Part shown: positions 8,303 to 13,143 of the stretch, in pieces
Layout of the letters: the number at the start of each line of letters is the position of its first letter
How positions within the stretch are numbered: the first letter of the stretch is position 1
NCBI GenBank assembly: GCA_029883145.1
Contig: JAOUJR010000015.1
Location: forward strand, 1 to 13,143
DNA length: 13,143 nt
Reading direction: 5' to 3'
Origin: Nitrospirota bacterium
Lineage (GTDB): Bacteria > Nitrospirota > Thermodesulfovibrionia > Thermodesulfovibrionales > SM23-35
Notes under the pieces: model-generated
What the model was told of the DNA's origin: nothing
The model's input: only the letters and a program-made list of their open reading frames with translations
The model's database searches: none
Made by a program: the position numbers and the translations under genes

Positions 8303-9233
8303 TAGCCCCTCTGAGTATTTCTTCTATCAAGGCAGGAAAATCGAGACCTGCATGCCTTGCTATTTTTGGTAACAGACTTGTTTCTGTCATACCCGGAATA
8401 GTGTTGACCTCAAGCACAAAAGGATTCCCTTCTCCATTAACTCTGAGATCAACCCTTGTTGCGCCTTTACACCCAAGGGCAATGTGAGCAGAGAGCGCAG
8501 CATCTTTCGTCTTCTCATAAGCTTTACTGTCTATCTCTGGAGGAAGTATATACTCTGTTAACCCTGCCGTATATTTAGCCTCATAACTGTAGAATTCAAG
8601 AGATGGCCTTACCTCAACTCCACCAAGTACCTTTTCATTGAGTATCCCTATATGTATCTCTTTACCGTCAATATATTTCTCTATAATCACCTTTTCACTC
8701 AAAAAAGTTGCCTTTTCAATAGCTTCCCTGATATTCATCTCGTCTCTCACAATGCTCACCCCTACACTTGAACCCTCAGTGGCTGGCTTGACAACCCAGG
8801 GCATATCAAAATCAGTTCTGAGTTCTGAGTTCTGAGTTCTGAGTTTAAAACTCAAAACTCCTAACTCTGATCTCCGAACTACGATAAATGGTGGCACAGG
8901 GATACCGTGATAGTTGAATATCTTTTTAGAAGCATCCTTATCCATTGCAAGTGCAGATGCGAGTACTCCAGAACCTGTATAAGGGATCCCAAGAACCTCA
9001 AGCATTCCCTGTACAGAACCATCCTCTCCGTATCCTCCATGAAGCGCAAGGAATGCAATCTCTACTTTATTATTAATCAGTACGCTGCAAAGGTCGGGGC
9101 CTGCATCTACTGCAACTGTGTGATAACTTAATCCCTTCAGTGCATTATAGATTGCATTTCCACTCCTGAGAGATACTTCTCTTTCAGCAGATTGACCTCC
9201 CATCAATATACCTATCTTCTTTTCAGTTAACAT
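8277..9233 (-). CDS. ddl: D-alanine--D-alanine ligase
   Basis: An ATP-grasp ligase of 318 residues that joins two D-Ala for the UDP-MurNAc pentapeptide. Motifs: [14 protein letters not shown] (12-25), HGGYGEDGS (65-73), [14 protein letters not shown] (147-160), the omega-loop EAKY ending in Y221, ATRVDLRV (258-265) and [17 protein letters not shown] (274-290). The Tyr at the EAKY position equals E. coli DdlB Y216, which points to D-Ala-D-Ala rather than D-Ala-D-Lac specificity. Residues 118-141, between the GIPVPPF strand and the ATP-grasp VVKP strand, are encoded entirely by a 70-nt heptad repeat. The spacing there (33 residues against 31 in E. coli) is near normal, so the repeat occupies a variable surface segment without breaking the fold. 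The ATG at 9231-9233 lies inside murB (11-nt overlap), with AGGAA 5-6 nt upstream. Its 3' end overlaps ftsQ by 26 nt. Confidence 0.97.
   Translation of the reverse strand: MLTEKKIGILMGGQSAEREVSLRSGNAIYNALKGLSYHTVAVDAGPDLCSVLINNKVEIAFLALHGGYGEDGSVQGMLEVLGIPYTGSGVLASALAMDKDASKKIFNYHGIPVPPFIVVRRSELGVLSFKLRTQNSELRTDFDMPWVVKPATEGSSVGVSIVRDEMNIREAIEKATFLSEKVIIEKYIDGKEIHIGILNEKVLGGVEVRPSLEFYSYEAKYTAGLTEYILPPEIDSKAYEKTKDAALSAHIALGCKGATRVDLRVNGEGNPFVLEVNTIPGMTETSLLPKIARHAGLDFPALIEEILRGAIEDKEKSK
8306..8312 (-). promoter_or_regulatory. ftsQ Shine-Dalgarno supporting a TTG start
   Basis: AGAGGGG lies 3 nt before the TTG at 8302, with its GAGG core 5 nt away. It sits within the last codons of ddl. It is the main evidence that ftsQ starts at TTG rather than further in, where the membrane segment would be cut. 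Confidence 0.5.
8811..8880. repeat. Ten-unit heptad repeat with inverted halves, inside ddl
   Basis: Read on the plus strand in 7-nt steps, 8811-8880 divides exactly into ten units: ATCAGTT, CTGAGTT four times (8818-8845), then TAAAACT, CAAAACT, CCTAACT, CTGATCT and CCGAACT. The first five units end in AGTT. The last five resemble the same core in reverse complement, so the array is an imperfect head-to-head palindrome with its centre near GAGTTT/AAACTC (8841-8853). Because 7 is not a multiple of 3, the protein repeat has a 7-residue (21-nt) period, seen as LRTQNSE then LRT at residues 131-140. The reading frame stays open throughout. Confidence 0.9.
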
Positions 9234-10158
9234 CTTTTCCTATTATCTTTATCTCCGGTTCAAGGACAACACCAAATTTTTCCTTGACACGATGAGCGAC
9301 CTCATTTATGAGATGTAAAAAATCAGAAGCAGTTGCCCTCCCCTTATTGATAAAGAAATTTGCATGTATGGTGCTCACCTCGACATCACCGATTCTCATT
9401 CCCTTGCATCCAACCTCATCTATCAGCATCCCCGCGTAAAGCTCGGGAGGGTTTTTAAATACACAGCCGGCTGAGGATTCCGAGATAGGCTGTTGTTTCC
9501 ACTTCTTCTGCAAAAAATCCTCCACCTTCGTTGAAACATTCTTCTTTTTATCCTTCTTGAGTCTTATCTCTGCACTGAGTATCACCTCAGCTGATGAAAT
9601 ACTTGACCTTCTATATCCAAAGTCAATTTTCTCTGCTTTACATTTCCCGATCTCGCCTTCAGCATTCATTATCTCAACCAAAACGAGCACATCTTTCATC
9701 TCATAGCCAAATGCACCTGCATTCCCAACGATTGCACCACCCACAGTACCGGGTATTCCCACAAGACCCTCCAAGCCTGAATATCCATTTTCTTTCGAGA
9801 AGTTCACAAGCCTCTGGAGGGGTGTCCCGGTTTCAACAGACAATTGGACATATTCATCATCCTCACTCAAAACTTCGATCTTTCTGAAAGAATTAAAAGA
9901 AATAACAGCCCCTTCCATTCCTCCGTCTCTCACTAAAATATTTGTCCCTCCACCCAGAGTGAAAAAAGGTATCTGCTCTCTTTTTAGGGTAAGTCGCATA
10001 TTTTTGAGTGAAATAAGGTCTTGAGGTACAGTAAAGACTTCTGCAGGCCCTCCAATCCTCAATGATGTATGGTCACTCATCGGTTCCATAAACCTCACCT
10101 CACCTCTAAAAATACTTTTAGAAAATATTTCTTGAATTCTTGAATTTTCATTTTTCAT
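9223..10158 (-). CDS. murB: UDP-N-acetylenolpyruvoylglucosamine reductase MurB
   Basis: An FAD enzyme of 311 residues that reduces UDP-GlcNAc-enolpyruvate to UDP-MurNAc with NADPH, the step after MurA. Motifs: [12 protein letters not shown] (30-41), the FAD-binding [11 protein letters not shown] (68-78), [18 protein letters not shown] (134-151), FGYRRS (180-185, with the Tyr/Arg of the active site), AGCVFKNP (230-237) and the C-terminal LEPEIKIIG (299-307) with the catalytic acid. Residue 232 is Cys where E. coli MurB has the proton-donating Ser229. Length and lack of the extra loop suggest a type II MurB. The chosen ATG (10156-10158) sits in the heptamer repeat and overlaps murC by 11 nt, with no Shine-Dalgarno at normal distance. 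Residues 8-27 still align with the N-terminus of B. subtilis MurB as I recall it, which supports it. An alternative ATG at 10087-10089 (codon 24) follows a strong Shine-Dalgarno. Confidence 0.95.
   Translation of the reverse strand: MKNENSRIQEIFSKSIFRGEVRFMEPMSDHTSLRIGGPAEVFTVPQDLISLKNMRLTLKREQIPFFTLGGGTNILVRDGGMEGAVISFNSFRKIEVLSEDDEYVQLSVETGTPLQRLVNFSKENGYSGLEGLVGIPGTVGGAIVGNAGAFGYEMKDVLVLVEIMNAEGEIGKCKAEKIDFGYRRSSISSAEVILSAEIRLKKDKKKNVSTKVEDFLQKKWKQQPISESSAGCVFKNPPELYAGMLIDEVGCKGMRIGDVEVSTIHANFFINKGRATASDFLHLINEVAHRVKEKFGVVLEPEIKIIGKDVN
10093..10107 (-). promoter_or_regulatory. Shine-Dalgarno-like sequence inside murB (competing start)
   Basis: AGAGGTGAGGTGAGG stands 3 nt before the in-frame ATG at 10087-10089 (murB codon 24) and 12 nt before another at 10078-10080 (codon 27). 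It is a better ribosome site than anything near the ATG at 10158. It could drive a 288-residue MurB that starts just before the conserved HTSLRIGG, or it could simply be coding sequence for RGEVR. Confidence 0.35.
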
Positions 10159-10174
10159 TTTTCATTTTTAATTT
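10140..10174. repeat. Heptamer repeat across the murC stop / murB start
   Basis: Five plus-strand 7-nt units: TTGAATT (10140-10146), TTCATTT three times (10147-10167) and TTAATTT (10168-10174). On the coding strand each central unit reads AAATGAA and carries an ATGA. The first ATG (10165) is murC codon 466, the second (10158) opens murB, and the third (10151) is in the remaining frame. The murC TGA (10148-10150) lies in the third unit. The left flank continues with two copies of an 8-nt TTCTTGAA-like unit (about 10129-10145). Confidence 0.85.
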
Positions 10175-11560
10175 ATTAAGTATTTCTTCTCCTATCTTCC
10201 ATACATTACCTGCTCCGAGGGTGAGTAATATATCGCCCCTTCGCATAGTTGTAATAATATGTTTAAGGGCATCCTCTTTATCTTTAATATATACAGCATT
10301 TTTATGCCCGGCCTTTTTAATCCTCTTCAATAAGGTCTCTGAGTCTGCGCCCCTGAAGGGCTTTTCTCCTGCAGAGTAAACATTAAGAAGAATGAGAGAA
10401 TCTGCATCATCGAACGACGTAGAGAATTCATCCATCAGGTCTTTCGTCCTTGTATATCGGTGAGGCTGGAAGAGGACAAATAATCTGCCTGTTCCTGTAT
10501 CTGGCTTCTGACCGCTGATGAAGAGCCCCTCACGTGCAGCCTTGAGTGTTGCTTTTATTTCTGTTGGATGGTGGCCATAATCATCGAATATCTTTATCCC
10601 ATTTGCTTCACCCCTAAATTCAAACCTCCTCTGGATGCCTTCAAAACTTTTTAATCCTTCCTTTATTTTTAATATGTCTATCCGGAGTTCTAATGCTGCC
10701 CCAATCGCAGCCAGACTGTTCAGTACATTGTGTGTTCCTGCCAGTGGGAGATAAAACTCGCCGATAGTTCTCCCTCTATAGATTGCGTCAAAGCTCATTG
10801 ACATAAAACCCTTCATGATATTTATTGCACGAAGCTCTGCATCATGAGTAAATCCATAGGTGATATATCTTCTGTGGATTGACGGTAAAAGTTCACGGAG
10901 ATGCTCATTTTCGATACAGACTATTGATACGCCATAAAATGGAATCTTATTCATAAAAGAAAGAAATGCGTCTTTCAATGACTCGATTGTTTTAAAAAAA
11001 TTCATATGCTCCCTGTCTATGTTTGTGACAACTGCAATCGTCGGGGAGAGCTTGAGAAATGACCCATCACTTTCATCAGCCTCAGCAACAAGGAATTCTC
11101 CCTGACCAAGCCTCGCATTGCTCCCAGTTGCCTTGAGCCTCCCGCCGATGACCACAGTAGGGTCAAATCCGCAGTGAGCAAGAATGGTTGAAATTAAAGA
11201 AGTTGTTGTTGTTTTGCCATGAGCCCCTGCAACGAGTATTCCGTATTTCAGTCTTGCCAGTTCTGCGAGCATCTCTGCACGGGGAATTACAGGCAGAGAT
11301 TTTCTCTTTGCCTCGATCACCTCAGGATTATCGTCTGAAACTGCTGATGATATAACTACTACATGGGCATTATCTATATTTTCCGCACCGTGGCCTACAG
11401 ACACTTTAATTCCTAAATCCCTCAATCTTCTGGTAGTCTCTGAATCCTTTAAATCAGAACCAGTCACTTCATACCCGAGGTTGTGAAGCAACTCTGCAAT
11501 ACCTGACATTCCTATACCACCTATCCCGACAAAATGTATCACCCTGTAACGCTCAAACAC
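10148..11560 (-). CDS. murC: UDP-N-acetylmuramate--L-alanine ligase MurC
   Basis: A Mur ligase of 470 residues that adds the first amino acid, L-Ala, to UDP-MurNAc using ATP. Domain 1 opens with HFVGIGGIGMSGIAE (9-23), which binds the UDP-sugar. Domain 2 has the P-loop AGAHGKTTT (111-119), VAEADESDGSFL (158-169) and NIDREHMNFF (180-189). Domain 3 has DDYGHHPTEI (326-335), FQPHRYTRT (364-372) and the terminal GAGNVWKIG (449-457). The start is GTG at 11558-11560, 3 nt after the murG stop, with GGAG 11 nt upstream inside murG. The final KLKMKNEK is encoded by the heptamer repeat shared with the murB start and is probably an added tail beyond the natural end of the fold. The 3' end overlaps murB by 11 nt. 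Confidence 0.97.
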   Translation of the reverse strand: MFERYRVIHFVGIGGIGMSGIAELLHNLGYEVTGSDLKDSETTRRLRDLGIKVSVGHGAENIDNAHVVVISSAVSDDNPEVIEAKRKSLPVIPRAEMLAELARLKYGILVAGAHGKTTTTSLISTILAHCGFDPTVVIGGRLKATGSNARLGQGEFLVAEADESDGSFLKLSPTIAVVTNIDREHMNFFKTIESLKDAFLSFMNKIPFYGVSIVCIENEHLRELLPSIHRRYITYGFTHDAELRAINIMKGFMSMSFDAIYRGRTIGEFYLPLAGTHNVLNSLAAIGAALELRIDILKIKEGLKSFEGIQRRFEFRGEANGIKIFDDYGHHPTEIKATLKAAREGLFISGQKPDTGTGRLFVLFQPHRYTRTKDLMDEFSTSFDDADSLILLNVYSAGEKPFRGADSETLLKRIKKAGHKNAVYIKDKEDALKHIITTMRRGDILLTLGAGNVWKIGEEILNKLKMKNEK

Positions 11561-11563
11561 TAT

Positions 11564-12694
11564 CTATCTTTCTCCTTTAGGCTGAAAACTATTGACTGAT
11601 GACTGCTTTACTAGGCTCATTGCGATATCAACAGCCTTTGCACCTGCATCAGGTCTCCCAAGTGCCCTGCTATTTCTCTGCATATCTGCCCTTAACGTCT
11701 CATGCAAGTAGAGTTCTCTTATGTCCCGGGCAAGAAATTCACCTTTCAATTTGTTGTTGAGGATCATTCTCGCTGCACCCATTTCAAGAAGTTTCCTTGC
11801 ATTCATTTCCTGATGGTGTCCGGCTGCATAAGGATAGGGGACTAAGAGAGCCGGTTTTCCAAGAGCAGTCAGTTCTGCAAGTGTTGTTGCTCCTGCCCTT
11901 GAGATAACTAAGTCCGCGACGGCATATGCTTCACCCATCTGATAGATAAATGGAGTGACTGTTCCCTTAAATCCATGCTTCCTGTATAACTCCCTTATTC
12001 TTTCATAGTCACTTATGCCTGTCTGGTGGAGGAACTGAATCTTGTCTTTGAGGTCATACAGATAATGAAGAGCATCTATCACTGCCATGTTAATACTCTG
12101 TGCACCTGAACTCCCTCCAAAGACAAATACAGTAAATAAACCTCTATCAAGTGAAAAAAGTTTATATCCTGAATCACTATCCCCCTTAAGTATATGAATC
12201 CTGATAGGGTTTCCCGTGAGATAAGTCTTCGACTTTGGAAAAAATGAGATACTTTCCTGATACGTGATACATATTGCTTTCACAAATTTTCCGAGAATCC
12301 TGTTCGTAAGTCCAGGTATGGAATTTTGTTCGAGTATCATGGTTGGAATCGACATGAGAGCGGATATGAATACAATCGCCCCTGATGCATATCCACCAAC
12401 TCCTACCACGATATCTGGCTTCACTGCTCTGATGATCCTGTAAGAATCTATGAGAGAGAGGAACATTTTCATTACTGCCCTTATCTTTTTGAGAACAGAT
12501 ACCCCCACTATGCCTTCTGCTCTCAGAAACTTTATTGTATAACCCTCTCTCGGGATCACTCTCGCCTCTATCCCATACTCAGTTCCCACAAATATCATCT
12601 CTGTCGCATCATATCTATGCTTGAATTCTTCAGCTATTGCCAGTCCCGGGAAAATATGTCCTCCTGTTCCACCTCCTGCAATTATTACCCTCAT
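11564..12694 (-). CDS. murG: Lipid II synthase MurG (GT28 GlcNAc transferase)
   Basis: A membrane-associated GT-B glycosyltransferase of 376 residues that transfers GlcNAc from UDP-GlcNAc to lipid I, giving lipid II on the inner face of the cytoplasmic membrane. Motifs: the first G-loop IAGGGTGGHIFPGLA (5-19), GVGGYASG (98-105), EQNSIPGLTNR (122-132), the second G-loop VFGGSSGAQSIN (191-202), and the UDP-GlcNAc site SRAGATTLAEL (265-275) with PYPYAAGHHQEMNA (286-299). The ATG (12692-12694) overlaps the ftsW stop in an ATGA. No strong Shine-Dalgarno is visible, so expression probably depends on coupling to ftsW. The last residues, from about Gln364 (QSSVNSFQPKGER), come from a 7-nt-period sequence and look like an acquired tail after the normal C-terminal helix. 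The same sequence supplies the murC ribosome site. Confidence 0.97.
   Translation of the reverse strand: MRVIIAGGGTGGHIFPGLAIAEEFKHRYDATEMIFVGTEYGIEARVIPREGYTIKFLRAEGIVGVSVLKKIRAVMKMFLSLIDSYRIIRAVKPDIVVGVGGYASGAIVFISALMSIPTMILEQNSIPGLTNRILGKFVKAICITYQESISFFPKSKTYLTGNPIRIHILKGDSDSGYKLFSLDRGLFTVFVFGGSSGAQSINMAVIDALHYLYDLKDKIQFLHQTGISDYERIRELYRKHGFKGTVTPFIYQMGEAYAVADLVISRAGATTLAELTALGKPALLVPYPYAAGHHQEMNARKLLEMGAARMILNNKLKGEFLARDIRELYLHETLRADMQRNSRALGRPDAGAKAVDIAMSLVKQSSVNSFQPKGER
11570..11604. repeat. Degenerate heptad repeat at the murG 3' end
   Basis: On the coding strand five consecutive 7-nt units begin with AG: AGTCATC (11604-11598), AGTCAAT, AGTTTTC, AGCCTAA and AGGAGAA (11576-11570). The first three share AGT at the same phase and are the clearest. 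The last two may be chance continuation. The final unit provides the GGAG preceding the murC GTG. Confidence 0.55.
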
Positions 12695-13143
12695 AAGGTA
12701 GATGACAATCCCCCCTTGTTCTGTACTTTATTGTCGCGAAGTTGCCTGATACCATATACATTTCTTCTCGCCCTTCTTCTCAAAACTATTCCGTTATTAT
12801 TTAATGCTGCATCTCTATATTCGCCTTTTGATATATTGAGGAGTATCCCGATAGCAGCCATATTCATAAGAAGAGAAGACCCTCCATAACTTATAAATGG
12901 TAATGGTAAGCCCTTTGTGGGCACTATGCCTGTTGCAGCTGAAAAATTAATAAGCGCCTGCAGAGAAATCATCAGTGACAGTCCTACTGCTAAGTAATAG
13001 ACAAACCCATCATTTGTCTTATTCGCGATATATATACCTCTGATAAACAAAATGAGAAAAAGTGCGATCACCACTGATGCACCTATAAAACCGAACTCTT
13101 CTCCAATAATAGAAAAGATAAAATCTGTATGAGACTCGGGGAG
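12691..13143 (-). CDS. ftsW: Septal peptidoglycan polymerase FtsW, partial (C-terminal 150 residues)
   Basis: A SEDS-family polytopic membrane protein that polymerises lipid II at the division septum together with its partner class B PBP. The frame is open to the right edge. The first visible codons read LPESHTDFIFSIIGEEFGFIG, a hallmark loop of FtsW/RodA, so the GTG at 13074 is internal and the N-terminal half (over 200 residues) is outside the window. Three membrane segments remain: one just after the EEFGFIG loop, one through YYLAVGLSLMISLQALINF, and one after the loop LPFISYGGSS. The basic tail RRRARRN follows, in the cytoplasm. FtsW rather than RodA is assigned because murG follows directly with an ATGA overlap in a dcw cluster. 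Upstream dcw genes such as murD, mraY and ftsI presumably lie beyond the edge. Confidence 0.95.
   Translation of the reverse strand, partial: LPESHTDFIFSIIGEEFGFIGASVVIALFLILFIRGIYIANKTNDGFVYYLAVGLSLMISLQALINFSAATGIVPTKGLPLPFISYGGSSLLMNMAAIGILLNISKGEYRDAALNNNGIVLRRRARRNVYGIRQLRDNKVQNKGGLSSTL

Noticed and set aside
8811..8880. Heptad array in ddl as a CRISPR array or an inactivating insertion
   Set aside because: Units are 7 nt with no spacers, and the ddl frame and all downstream motifs are intact.

Overview
The window holds a canonical division and cell wall (dcw) cluster, three further genes on the same strand, and a converging murA. The content is bacterial. Base composition is moderate (low-to-mid 40s % GC by eye). 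The gene order and protein sequences remind me of Nitrospirota or related Gram-negative lineages such as the Thermodesulfovibrio group or some former Deltaproteobacteria. That assignment is recollection only, with low confidence, and there is no rRNA here to test it.

Layout: (1) 1-1208, plus strand, murA, missing only about 16 N-terminal codons. (2) 1198-5001, minus strand, a likely transcription unit acuC-type deacetylase > alpha-glucan phosphorylase > M28 metallopeptidase. It runs tail-to-tail into murA, and the two stops overlap. (3) 5002-5160, the only sizeable gap (159 nt), holding a perfect 11-bp GC-rich hairpin just after ftsZ and unusual G-runs. (4) 5161-13143, minus strand, read right to left: ftsW (cut by the window edge) > murG > murC > murB > ddl > ftsQ > ftsA > ftsZ. 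Neighbouring genes in this block overlap or lie 3-14 nt apart, so it looks like one polycistronic unit. No tRNA, rRNA, CRISPR array, IS element or phage gene was seen.

Functionally, MurA and MurB make UDP-MurNAc, MurC adds L-Ala, and Ddl makes the D-Ala-D-Ala later attached by MurF. MurG makes lipid II, FtsW polymerises it at the septum, and FtsQ, FtsA and FtsZ build and anchor the divisome. All catalytic motifs that can be checked are intact.

No new enzymatic system was found. The most unusual signal is a family of 7-bp-period repeats embedded in the dcw coding sequence at three places: inside ddl (ten heptads, arranged as an imperfect palindrome and read through in frame), across the murC/murB stop-start junction, and across the murG 3' end. 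At murC/murB the frame arithmetic means that loss of one heptamer would fuse MurC and MurB into a single reading frame.
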